Below the pieces are notes generated by a model, which searched no databases, was not told where the DNA came from, and saw only the letters and a list, made by a program, of their open reading frames with translations. Of a DNA stretch of 64,000 nt, positions 1-13,014 are shown one piece after another. This DNA comes from Procambarus clarkii (taxonomy: Eukaryota; Arthropoda; Malacostraca; Decapoda; Cambaridae), in contig NC_091227.1 in assembly GCF_040958095.1 (NCBI RefSeq), positions 21,798,526 through 21,862,525 of the forward strand, in the 5' to 3' direction. Position numbers and translations under genes: made by a program. Position 1 is the stretch's first letter. Every line of letters starts with the position of its first letter.

Positions 1-926
1 TTCTAGTGCTAGACATTATTGATGCTATGTAAAATTTCAAGGACTTTTATAGATCTGAAAGATCTTAGTGATGAGCAGAAATCTAATACAAATAGTTAAC
101 CTGAAAATTAGCCCTTGGTATATATCATCATTAACATTTCTTCACCACTTTACTGCCAAATTAAAATGAGCGGAATGCTTTTTGTATTTTTCCTGACATC
201 AGCAGGCAATGCTTTATAATGTACAGTACAAATAATTTGTTATGCACACCAGGAAATTGACCTAATATTTACGTCCATAGATGGTTAAAGTACTGTTGTG
301 GGGTTGTCATTAATTTATTTTATTTATTGAATTACATGGACTGTATACTAAAATTTTCTGTAACAAAATTCCATAGTGGGGGTAATTCAATTGTTTAGAT
401 TAATCTTAAATTAATTGTCTAGTGTTTTATTTAAATCCTGTTTAATTTAATGATTAGATTTAATTATTTTATTTGTTAAAACACTAAGTACAATAATCTA
501 AACTGTTAATCAGTAAGTTTGAACAGCTTAGCTGTTTTGAAAATCCACAGCCCAGAGGATGAAAGACTCATTCACTGCTTCTTTGACTCTTCTCACATTT
601 GCTTGTACCAGAATTTATCTGAATTTACCTCAGGAGCATCATCTCACTGGTGGCCTTGAAGAGGATAGGAAACCAGCAGCTTGTCAAAGGTCCTCCCCAT
701 TTGTCTTGATTTTGTCCAGCTGGATTTTGATTGCAGCAGTGTTTCAGTATTTATGGCTTCGGCGGGTAGGCAATTAAATTGGTTTCTAACACTATGGGTG
801 AAAAAGCATTTCCTTTTTTCTGTCCTACATTGTGGCTTGCTCAGCTTAAAACTGTTGGATCTTGTTTGTTACATCTGACCTTTTAAAGACATACAGTTTT
901 TTTTTTTTTTTTGAATACTGTACTGA
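1..926. other. Intron or intergenic, no gene seen
   Basis: AT-rich sequence, presumably an intron of the GSE1-like gene since its first visible exon begins mid-codon. The small open frames at 559-878 lack splice or homology support. Confidence 0.5.
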
Positions 927-1105
927 TCAACATTCTCCAACGATGTTTCGGTCCGTCCTGGACCATTCTCAAGTCTATTGTGAGAATTCACAATCGACTT
1001 GAGAATGGTCCAGGACGGACCAAAACGTCGTCATCCCTTCACTTTCTAGTGTGTGGTTTGGTCAACATTTTTCAGCCACGTTATTGTGACTCCTTGCCTG
1101 CAATA
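927..1105 (+). repeat. Palindromic short repeat, same family as the Rcc1 insert
   Basis: Inverted boxes (ggtccgtcctggaccattct and its complement, separated by gtgagaattcacaat) form a long hairpin. Then come the family's tgtgtggtttggtcaac and gttattgtgactccttgcctg boxes, also seen at 51.6 kb. A further 3'-end fragment lies at about 4034-4065. Confidence 0.75.
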
Positions 1106-1599
1106 TTCTCCAAATTGTTCAATATTTTAAAAGTTTCAATGAGATCAGCCCTGTCATGTATGGTTTGCAGCATTGTTAGCAGTGGCCTTAAGTCATTCCT
1201 GGTATGAAAGTCGACTTAGTTCTGAGATGATTCTTGCATTCAAATTTATACAATAATATAACAGAGGGTGCACCAGAGATTTATGAAGTTGAATAACTAC
1301 CTTCATTTCCTTGAAGTCAAAAGTTTGTTTTGACTATTTCTAGGGAAATTCACATGGGTAGCATGGGGCATTGCTCTGGAAAACTCACATGGGTAGAATG
1401 GGGCACTGGATGTGGAACTCGTATCAGTGACTATGGGGAAGTGACTGAGATCTAGCTCTTTATGCCCTATCTCCTGGGTGGTTGTACCTGGCATGCTAAT
1501 TACCTCTCAGTATTAACATTTTAATCATATTTCATTTTAAAGTTGTGGATGTAGTTGGTTTCAACTTCATCTTCCTTCAATGAATTCCACTTTCCTACC

Positions 1600-2350
1600 A
1601 CCTGTATAGGGAATAAGAACTTTCTTACATCTCTGACTCGATTGCATATGCAAGACAGGGGGGGACGATGTCCCCTTGTCCCACCAATTTATAATTTAAA
1701 TTACTTATTTTATCCATTTTATACATTCCCCTCAAGATCTTGTATGTAGTTATTATATCTCCCCTGTTTCTTCTCTCCTCTTAGGTTGTGAGATTGAATT
1801 CTCTCAGCCTGTCCTCATAGCCGAGGCCTTTCAATTCTGGTACTAATCGAGTTGAAAGCTGCTGAATTTTTCACAAGTTTTGTTTATGCTTCACAAGGTG
1901 TGGGTTTCATGCTGGAATTACATACTCAACTAATGGTCTCACATAGGCAGTATGTATGAACTTTAAAGCCTCATTGTTTAGATTCTTAAATGATGTTACT
2001 ATGTTTGCTAATTTCCTATATGGTGCTGATGTTATCCTGTTCATATGAGCTTCCGGTGTTAGTGTTGGGATTGCGTCTACTTCCAGGACTTTTTCTCTTA
2101 TTGTTTCTTGTAATTGACTCCCCCTTATGGTATAGTTAAATACAGATCTCCTGTCTCCCTTATCCATTTTCATTACTTTGCATGTCTTTTCATTGAACTC
2201 CAACAGCCATTTATCTATCCACTCTTGAAGTTTGTTCCTTGCAGCACCCTACAGTCCTTTTCAGTTCTTACTCTCCGTATTTGCATCATCTGCAAACATT
2301 AACATGTATGAATGCACTCCGTCTGCAAGGTCACTTACATAAAATAAAAA
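1600..2350 (-). pseudogene. CR1-like LINE reverse transcriptase fragment
   Basis: The minus strand shows LMFADDAN (catalytic Asp pair), FNEKTCKVMKM, VRPLVEYVIPA and, after a frame change, LVPELKGLGYEDRLREFNL. Several frameshifts and stops make it a relic. It sits left of the first visible GSE1-like exon, presumably in an intron. Confidence 0.65.
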
Positions 2351-2646
2351 CAGTTGGAGTGGGCCATTGGGTGGGTAACTTACATAAGTAGGGTGGGGAA
2401 CTGGTTGGGAAACTTATGTGGATAGGGTGGAACACTGGATGGGGAACTCACGTGGGATGGGTGGGTCACAGGATGGAGAGTGTGTGGCTTATGATGAGTA
2501 CAAAGAGAACAGTATATATTTGGACGAAATAATTGTGGATGTAATAATTTTCCTGTTGAGTTTAACTTGTATTTTTTATTATATAAAATTGTATTAGGAG
2601 TCAAAGACCTTATAAAGAAAGCGTGTATAATTGAAGTTTAAAAGTA

Positions 2647-2703
2647 AGAATGATACTTTGAGAAAGTATCATTCTTATCAAAAGATACTTTGATAAGAAT
2701 GAT
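2647..2703. repeat. Short hairpin AAGAATGATACTTT
   Basis: AAGAATGATACTTT is followed after three bases by AAAGTATCATTCTT. A third, partial copy (agatactttgataagaat) sits just after it. It is intronic. Confidence 0.75.
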
Positions 2704-2920
2704 AAAGAAATTTGAAGTGAAATGTTTGTGAAATCCTTTACCTTTTTGTTTAAGATATAGCTTCATGTTGGTAAGGGAAATGCACATCTGCTAAATTTCA
2801 TAAGGAAAAATCCATTAGTATGATTTTATATATATATATACAGTATATTTATATTTATATTGTACATGTAAGTATATGCATGTATATACCCACTAATTAA
2901 GCTTCTTCATATGTTGATAG

Positions 2921-3112
2921 ACTGGAGGAGCAGTTGTACCTAGAACGTTACGGGTTACTTCGGCCACCACTGAGTCCCTACAGTGTTGGTGGTCTCTCTG
3001 GCATGTATCCTGGGGCGGCCAGCTCCCCATACCTCTCATCACGGTTCCCACCTGACCTCTTGCCTACTTCTTTGGCCGCTCTTCATCCATCCTCTGCATT
3101 GCTTCATGAAAG
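2921..3112 (+). CDS. GSE1-like exon a (64 codons)
   Basis: The acceptor is gttgatag and the donor AG|gtcagt. It encodes a Pro/Ser/Leu-rich block containing LERYGLLRPP and YLSSRFPPDLLP and ends HER, splitting an Arg codon with the next exon. It enters in phase with two bases of its first codon supplied by an unseen upstream exon, so it is internal. Confidence 0.7.
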
Positions 3113-6100
3113 GTCAGTGAAGATTTGAATAGTATTATTATTATTAATACATTGTAGATAAGATTGGAAATAATTATTGAAGAGGGAATCTGATTGTAGG
3201 GCTATGAAGGTCCTGCAGGGACACCCATGAAGGCCCTCATTTGACTTGTGCTGTGGTATACTGTAGCTATATTTCTTGGTTACTTTTATCGGTGACATTT
3301 AATGCTAGTAAATCATTGCAGTAGAAATGTTTAAATGAGCTTATATAAATTATCTCCCAACAAATTTCCCCAACCACTTGGGTAGGACGGTAGAGCGACT
3401 ATCTCGCTTCATGCAGGTTGGCATTATATTCCCAACCATCCAGGTGGCTGGACACCATTCCTTTCCCCGTCCTGTCCCAAATCCTTTTCCTGACCCCCCT
3501 TCCAACTGCTAGTTGTCATGGCTTGGCACTTTCCCCTGATAATTCCCTCCTAGCTCACACTAGTGGGGTCTTAATGGAAAAGAGAGTGGAAGAATTTGGA
3601 CAAGAGATTATAAGGTATTATATCACAATTATTAATAAAGCATTATTTATATTTTAAACAATTTATACTAAATATTTATCTAGGGTAACACATTGTATAA
3701 AGACTACATCTACAGGTATACTGTTTTCCAAAAGTATTGTACTGTGATGTTTATATTTATATGAGGTTAGAATACAAATTTATTTGCCCCAAAAAATGTA
3801 AACTTATTGAATAGTACATCATTATTGTAAGGTACTTCCAAAAGTAAGAAGAATTGACCTATAATATAACCTTGTGTCATGTCACTTGTTGCTCATGTCT
3901 TGTCATATTTTGGTAAACCTGTCACAGATAATCTAATACTAGATTATAGACCTAACCTATCCTACTTAATAATTACAAAATGATGTACTGTATAACTATA
4001 AAAGTGGATGTGTCTGTCTTTCTGAGGTAGGAGGCCAGATACGTTATTGTGACTCATTGCCTGCATACAGTCCAGTATTATTATATACATGGTAAGATTA
4101 ACGAGAGACTCTTGTCTGACATTACTAATGGTACAATATTCGGTATATGGTAAGAGTACACTGCTGTATGCTAGTTTTCATACAGAATATTAACCATGTG
4201 AAATGTGTACAAAATATGGCCAGCAATATTTATTAAGCACACTAAATTATGATTGTAATGCTAAAGACATATGCCAATTTCACATAGAAAAAACTCTAGA
4301 AAATTGTGCTTTGAACCTGCAAAAAAAAAAATAGTCTGCTGTTATTTGATTATAACACAATGAGAATCAGTCTAAAGGCTGAATAAACCATTGATTATTC
4401 AGGTGGGGTATTTTCTGTTTTCTTTCTCTGTCCAAAACCACAGCACTCTCCCATACCTATTGATTTTGTCAATAGAATTTTACTTGTCTTGGTTTACGGT
4501 GTAGTGGATGTCACACTTACTTGCACATGTGTACCAATGGTTTACATTAATAATACAAAAATTGTTTAGGTTAAAGCTGGAGGAGGACATGCGTCAACGT
4601 GAATATGAACTAGAACTGAGAAGAGAAAGAGAACTCGAAAGAGAGAGAGAAAGGGAACAACAAAGAGAGAGAGACCGTGAAAGGGAAAGAGAAAAAGAAA
4701 GGGAGAGAGAACGAGAAAAGGAACGAGAAAGAGAGAGAGAACGTGATAAGGAAAAAGAACGAGAGCGTGAGAGAGAGAGAGAGAGATTACGTGAAAAGGA
4801 ACGAGAGAGACAACGACAACGGGAGCACCATGAACCTGATCGAATCAAAGAAGGTAAGGCCTCATGATTCATGGATTACAGTACTGTGCTTAATATTGGA
4901 ACTATTCTTACATTCATGTAGAGGAACTGTAAACTTGCTTATGAGATCAGTACAGTATCACCTGACCTTGTGACCTAAACCTTCGATGATTTTCCCCAGA
5001 ATTTAGTGACCCAGTTATGCTGAAACTAGTCCAGTACTTTCTTTATTCACTTTGACTTTAATCTATATTTTAAGTTCTCAAAAATTAAACAACTTTTTTT
5101 TTTATAGCCAGCTATATTTTCATTGGCTAATCTTCAGTAAAATTGGTCTGCTTATCTTTGAGGTACTGTACTGTGTTTTATTCACACACTCAAACACCCA
5201 ATCCAGATGGTAAATAGCCCTTTAATCCTATGGGCTGTGTTTTATTTAAATATTATAAATTTTATGTCTAAAAGCTTTTTTGACTGTAATTAGTCTTGTG
5301 GATTACTGTATTAAATTTTGAAATACTGTACTTATTTGAAATGAATTGATTAATTCGTTAATTTTAAATCTAGTCTTTTTTTTATCCAAATTTTTAGAGC
5401 GAAGTCAGAGCCATGAAAGAAGTAGAGATCGAAGCCCCATAACTCAGTGTGTTGGTAGTAGTGGTCCAGTGCCTATTACCACACTCAGCACCAGTAGTGT
5501 CACTGTCACCAGCAATGCTCACAGCCGCAAGAATCAGCCGATTGGTAGGCATTCTTTCTGTATCTGTGATCAATTTCAATTATTGCAAGATATGTTATGA
5601 ATAAACTGTTGAAACTTACAGTTCATTAACCATAGATCATTTAACTGTTTATGTGCATGTCATTCTGGACATTCATACACTCAGTGTAATGTACAAAAGT
5701 ATGTTTCTTTTATGAACTAGATGCCCAATACTGTAATGGGAGATTCCCCCATTCAGTGCATTGGCATGAATGGTATTAAAAGTTTAGCAATTTATAAGTC
5801 AATTACAGACCAAGTGACATAGGAGATTACATCTCCCTCGTCAGATATGTTATACTGTACTCCACAAAATGGGTTGAATTGAATAAGAAGCAACACTTCT
5901 CAGGGAGAATTAAAACATGGATTATTGGCTTGCTAAGCTACTAAGATAACTACACCAATATTACATAATACACAAAATACCTAACAAGTTTTTTCAGTTG
6001 GAATGTCGACTTACATGTTTGTAAAAAAAAAACTTAGTTTAAAGCATGTGAGAAGAATTAAACCATGTCATGTTCATTATCATGCACGAAACATTCAATG

Positions 6101-9100
6101 TGTCAAGGTAATTATATGGTACAGTATTACTGTACCTAAGTAACAGCTTCATTTTGGTGATGATTTAACAACCAAATAAAGTAATTATTCCATGTACCTG
6201 TAATGTTAAAACCAAGATATATTTCTGGATCCAAGAGATTCTAGAGCACTACAAGCTTAGTATTCTTAATTAATAAGGAGGATCAGGTTGCTGCTCCAGA
6301 TGCCAGTACACTTTGGCACTATTATATCCCTGAGTGTACAACAAACAATAGTACTGTATCTGTATTTAAAACAGGAAAAACATGATTCAAAGCTAACTTG
6401 CAAAAACACACAAATGATCAGTGGTAGGAAGGAATGTTTATTTAAACAATGTCTTAAATTTTTGGCTATATTATCATCATAAAGAGTAGTCAAACTTGTA
6501 GAACTGTAATGCATATAAAGTTTTTTAAAAGTGCAATATATATTTTGATGAAAAACTTTCAGGAGTTGCAACACAGCAGATAGCACAACCCCTGAACATA
6601 AGGAGCCCAGTAATGTTCAGACCCATTAACGATGTGACGTTCTTGGGGCATGTTCATGCTCAGGCTCAGACACAAACCAAAACTCATACGCAAGCAACTG
6701 GTACTAGAGAAGACTCACTTATACATAAGCTGGACATGTCTAAAGACACTATTCGTTCCTCAGGAAAGCCTCGCACTCCAGCCATTGTTAGGCCCTTTGA
6801 GTCAACACCCAGTGAATCTGTTCAAACACCTCAGACTATTACAAAAAATAATAGTGTACCTCAAACTGTAAAAACTAGTGAAAATATAATAAGTCAGCAG
6901 ACCAGAGTTATAGTGGGAAATGGAGAACTTATCCCTGCTAGTGAGATTAAGAAAGAAGTTGTTGAACCACGAGGCGTATGGCAACCAGTGCAGCTGGATA
7001 AGACCAGCTGCAGTCCTGTACCTGTTGCGTCCAGTAACAGTGTATCAACAACCATTCCCAACCATATTCTCCCTTCACCTGCATCTGTCAAACCACCTTC
7101 AACACCATCTCCACCACCACCACCGCCACCACCCCCACCACCACCACCACCACCACCTCCACCTCCACCTCCTCCTCCCCCACCACCACCACCACCAGAG
7201 CCTTCAATTAGCCGTTTGGATGTAGAAGAACGTAGATTAAGAGAGTTAAGAGAAGCCGGGTTGGAGGTTGAGGAAGCAGAGGAAGTACTTCAGGAAGAGG
7301 CAATGGCCAAACCCAGAGCTAACATGCTAGTGTGCACAAAAGGTCCTCCAGCTCCACTAGATGCCTCAAAAGAGGTTAGTTATGCATGAATTTGGCTTTT
7401 ATATGAATAACTGTAGAATAATTTATATTTATTATTTAATATCTTTCTTTAAATGAGCATCTTTAGATTATCACATGATTTCAATGCCTCTTACTAACAG
7501 CATGATTTAATTACTTTTAATGCACAGTTTAGCAAGTTTTCAGTGCTGCTCTTTGAAAGTACTGTACTTAAGTTATGGGTTGAAGCTGACTTATTTCAAT
7601 TATTTAATTTCATTATAATAGTAACTTGGCTATTTAACTTGATGTTATGTTTGAGTCTAATCAAGTGACACCGACAAGCTAGTCACGAAGATGAGTGAAG
7701 ATTTTCCCATATCTCAATAATACTCTACTGTATTCTATAAATTTAAATATTAAATTATACTGTATCATTTTTATTTTTCCATATTTTATTTAAGACTTTT
7801 CTTGCAGAAAATTACATTCATGAACACAGTGGGTTTGACAACACATGCCCGTGCACAAGAGACTGAACTGACTCAGTGTGAGCGTCGGGCACGTGTCTTA
7901 AGTGCTCTGGAACCTTCATCTATTCCATCTTCCCCTAAACACACTGACTCCATCTCAGAGGACCTAGTGCAGCTGTTGGCCCCAGGCCACAGTTTACCGC
8001 CTGTGATAACCACCTCTGAGGAGTTGTGTCTAGGTCACGAATACCCTCATAAGGCACGCTTCCTTCATCACCTTGAGCTTCAGCCTCAACATTCTCTACA
8101 TCGCCAGCATGGTACTTGTTCCGTTTGAAACATTTGTTTAAATTAAGTTTTAGCACACAGAGAATATGATGATTTTCATATGTTCACTAGGTTTTATGTT
8201 TTATTTTGTCACTTATTAGAAGTTTAGTGCACCACCCCAATCCTTATACAGTAGTTTGTAGTAATTTAACATTGATGGCTGGGTACTTTTATTGATTTTA
8301 GTTTTCTGAAGACTAAATATTTTCTGCGTGCCATAAGATCATCATATATTGATAGGTAATGCATTTAAATTTTAAACTCCACCTAAGTATTAGGTGTCCC
8401 TGGTAGGAATACTTTACAGTTTTATCGTGTTTGTTAGATATACTTCATAGGCATATCTTTTAATTTCAACCAAATTGTTTCTGAGCTGTCATTCTGTTAC
8501 TCCCAAAGGTTATATTAGACAAGCAATATATCTGCATCTGCACCACAGCAGGTATAGCATCCCTGCAGGGTCATATATGGGGCTTAAGGAGTCACTTGTA
8601 ACATTGTCATCCAGCCAAAATAGACTGATACTGAAAATGTATTCACAAGCACAATCCCTATCAGAATTTGTGATGGCCAGTTGGAAACTTAGATAAATGT
8701 AATTCACCATTTACAAACAAGATGCATAATTTCATTAAAGCCATACAGGCAACAGCACCTGATTTATTACAGGGCTCCTGATTCATACCCTCCTCACATA
8801 CATCCTGACTGTCCTATGCAATAGTTTGACAAGTGGGGATTGGCTGTGCAAATAGCGAGTGACAATTACCTAGTCTAATGATTGTGATCTATCAAATATC
8901 TAGCATTTAAAATATTGTCAGTTTTCTGGCCAGTGTGATTTAAAGCTTCACTGGCCCCCAATATTCCAAAATAGGGATACTGAGTATCCCTATTTTGGAA
9001 TCTTATTGGAAGCTCTTATTGGAATGTATTCCAATACGCATACGTATTCCCCAAACCCTACTCATCTAGGGTTTGGGAATGGTTAGGTTTCATTGTGAAG

Positions 9101-12100
9101 CATCAGGCTTATCACTTTAGGGTTCTTCCCTTCAGATTGAATCTGGCTCCCTATCTCTTTATCAGGTAAGTGTGGGTCACTGTGGTCTAGCTACGTTTCA
9201 TGGGGGTCCATGTGTTCGCCTACCTCAATGACTGGCTGGTTTGGGTTCCAAGTTAGTCTGTGCATCAGTTGGCCAGGGATCTAGTTCTTTCCCAACTCAC
9301 TGGTTAACAGTTCCTGGTTAACTGACAGAAGTCCCATTTGGTTACATCCTAGGTTTAGACTTGGCTGGGCCTTGTTTGAGACTCACAGTTGGTGTTGCTG
9401 TCCCTACCCCTGGTGTTTTTGCTCTGCCTACAGCTTCATCAGTCAGGAAGTTGGATTGACCTTAAATGACTCATTGGTTGGTTGAGCGGTTGCACAAAAG
9501 AGCTAGAACTCTGCCTGCATGGTTTTCATGCTGGGCAGGGTTTCATTCTTATTATTGTACATACTAGTTTCTCCAGTTATGCCATTCCTGGCACTGCCTT
9601 CCCTTTGTCAGCTCTTGCTTCACTGGCTTGCTAGTTGGGTTTTTCAGGGTTTGGTTCTGCAGCACCATCCTCCTATCACTTGGTATGATCATAGATGCCT
9701 CAGTCCTGGGTTGGGGTTTCATGTCCTGCGCTCGCCAGGCAAGTCGAGTTCATGGTCAGGTCTGTTCCTTTAGGTGCACACTTAGGTGCACAAGTTTGCA
9801 GGTGTGGCATGCCTCACAGGCATGCTATGGCAGGAGTTCGAGCTAGTTTTGAGTGAATCCATTGTTTCATTTGAATCATTTGTTGCATTGTTTGCCAGTT
9901 TTGAGGCTTCATTTTCTGTGAGCCCTCCAATAATCTGTAAAGCTATGCTGACTTTCTGGATACTTTCCCACTGGAGTGGCAAACTGCCAATTACTCTGTA
10001 ATTATTTAAGTATAATTACAGGACGAGAGCCACGCTCATGTTGTCTTGTCTTTCCAGCACTCTGTTATATAATGTTTTGAAACTACAGTACTGTACTGAT
10101 AGATTTGGCATCCACGACTACCTCACTCAATTTGTTCTACCTGTCGTCTACCACTCTGTTTGCGAAAGTGAATTTTCTCACATTTCTTCAGCAGCTTTGT
10201 TTAGTTAGCTTAAATCAATGACCTCTTGTTCTTGAAGTTCCAGGTCTCTGGAATTATTCTCTATCAAAATTATTATTTTGTCGATTCGCGTTACTTTTTT
10301 GTACATAGTGGTCATATCACCAATTTTTCTTCTATCTTCTAGTTTTGGCACATTTATTGCCTCTAACCTCTCCTCGTAGCTCTTGTCTTTCAATTCAAAG
10401 AGCCATTTAGTTGCATGTCTTTGCACCTTTACCAGTTTGTTGATGTGCTTCTTAAGATATGAGCACCATACAACTGATGCATATTCCAGCTTTGGTCTCA
10501 CAAAGGTCGTGAAAAATTTCTTCAGTATTTTACCATCTATGGTCAGTGTTTAAAAGCAATTCTGAAATTGGAAAACATAACATAGGCTCCTCGCACAGTG
10601 TTCTTTATGTGATCCTCAGGTGATAGTTTTCTCTCTAGAACCACCACTACATCTCTTTATCAGAATTTAAAAAAAAAAGTCACAATTTGTAGGTTGTCTA
10701 TATTCTCCTATTCCACATTCCATAATATAGCATTTATTCACATTAAATTCAATTTGCCAAGTGGTGCTCCACACACTTATTTTATCCAGGTCTTCTTGAA
10801 GGGCATGACAATTGTCTAAGTTTCTAACCTTTCCTAGTATCTTTGCATCATCAGCAAACATGTTCATATAATTCTGTATTCCTTCTGGTAGGTCGTTTAT
10901 GTAGGCGATGAACATTACTGGTACAAGAACTGAACCCTATGGTACTCCACTAGTAACACTCCTCCACTCAGATACATTGTCTCTGATTACTGCCCTCATC
11001 TGTCTGTCCATTAGAAAATTTTTCATCAATGTCAGAAGTCTCCCTGTCACTCCTTCAGCATCTTCCAGTTTCCAGAACAGCCTCTTGTGTGGGACTTGTT
11101 ATCAAAAGCCTTTTTTCGGTCCAGATAAACAGTCAACAGAGTTAAGTATGAAAGTGTTTTGTGATGTTAATGAGGGACTTGTGTGGTGAGGAGGCCTCAG
11201 GAAGACAAAGACTCTCTTCTGCCAAGATGTGGGGAAATCCCATAGATTATGTGTGCTAGAGGCTCCAGTTGCTATGGTAACTGAGATGGCACAGCCTGTG
11301 AGAACCAATCTCTCAGAACCTGAGAAGCAGAATTTAGGGGCCAAGAGTTAGAGCCCCAGGCAATTGTGAGAAGATTGGCCCAGGTAGAGCATCAGTTTGG
11401 GGGGATTGTGCTTGAAGCCTCAGGCAGCCAGCTAAGGGCTAGCCTATATGAAGTAACAGTGACAGTGGTTTTAAGAGATATATTCAGTATTCTGAGGGAT
11501 CATGAATGAGGTGCATCCCATGAGCTGAAGTCCAGGGCACAGGGTTCTGTATACGAATTCCAGGGCTTATTGTAATATATACGTATTGGCAGTCATGCAG
11601 TTGTCTATGCTGTTGAAAGCTGGCTAATAGCAACTAGGAAAGCTACACATTGCCACTTTAAAAATTGGACAGGGACTGAGCCAGCAACCCGAGGAGATGC
11701 CAGAAGCCACCACCCAGGTGTGAGAGCTAAGGAATTAACTTTGGTATAGATGTGTGATTTTTTTTTTTTTAGTGTGGCTGAGCTACAGTACATTAGATTT
11801 GGAGGGATAAAAGAATTTTATTTGTGCATAGTTTGATGAGATAATTCTGTAGACACCATACAAGCCTATATTTTATAATTACTTGAGCAGAACAGCATGT
11901 AGAAAATAGCCTAGACTAGGGATGTCAAAGGTGGATATTACCTCATAAGATATTTACAGTTTGTGTAGATTTATGCACTTGTAGATTTATTTGTCCAGTG
12001 AGTGAATGGTGCAGTGTAGGGACTAGACTGTGGTTTTGAATTATGATATCGATTCTTATGTCTTCGTTGGAATTATTATTTACTATGAATGTGATTAAAT

Positions 12101-12972
12101 AGATGTACCTTAAGTTGTGACGAAATGAGATATTGGCCGAGAAGAATTATACTTATTTATTGTGTGAAGGACAGAGAAATTGTGTGCAAATTTTGCAGAC
12201 GAGGCTGTCAGGAGGCAAGCCGGATGAAGCTATGGAAAATTTAATTTAAGGTAGACCTCCTACTTCAATTATATACAGTATATGATAATATTTATTTTTG
12301 TGATTCTGATGACTGTGGTGTATGATTAATCATTTCAGTAAATGTTTTGAAGCTTGATAAGTTATCATTACTCCTTCCTTGGTGTCCTTGGGAAGAGGTT
12401 GGATTTGACCAAAGGTTATGATACTTTAGCTAGCCCAAGCCAGGTGCCAATATTAATATGGTAAAGATACTAAGGAAGCAAAAGGAGACTGGGTGGGAGA
12501 TGCTGATAACTATAAGGAGTGTCCAAAAACAGCAGGGCAAAGGCAACAGTGAGTATCTGCCACAGGCCATTGGATAAAGATCTTCGCACAATCTGACTGA
12601 AGCAGCTACCATAGAACTTTCCTGCAGGTGCAGAGAGAGTAGCTATTTCCCCATCCCCCCCCCCCCCCCTCCTCTACAAAAGTAGGGTCCTGGTAGTACA
12701 GTTGGGTTCGTTCTCAACTCGGAATCGAGAATTGCGAGTTCGAATCCCAGGCAGGATAGAAATGGTTTGGTGCATTTCCTATCACCTAATGCCCCTGTCC
12801 ACCTAGCAGTAAATACCCAATAGGAGTAAATACCCCAAGAGTCAGCTTGTTATGGGGTTGCATCCTGGGGAGGGTCAGAAATTTGATCCTGTGGGAGGGA
12901 GGGGGAGGACCTTGATACAAGCCTAACATGTTCTATCTGTATAAACTGGCTGCCTGTGCCCCAATGTAAAGA

Positions 12973-13014
<42 letters not shown>

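Noticed and set aside
559-1207. Small plus-strand ORFs
   Set aside because: The right one is translated from the palindromic repeat; the left ones lack homology and splice signals.
4594-4872. Minus-strand SR-like protein
   Set aside because: Mirror of the Arg/Glu codons of the plus-strand exon; no independent start context or splice support.
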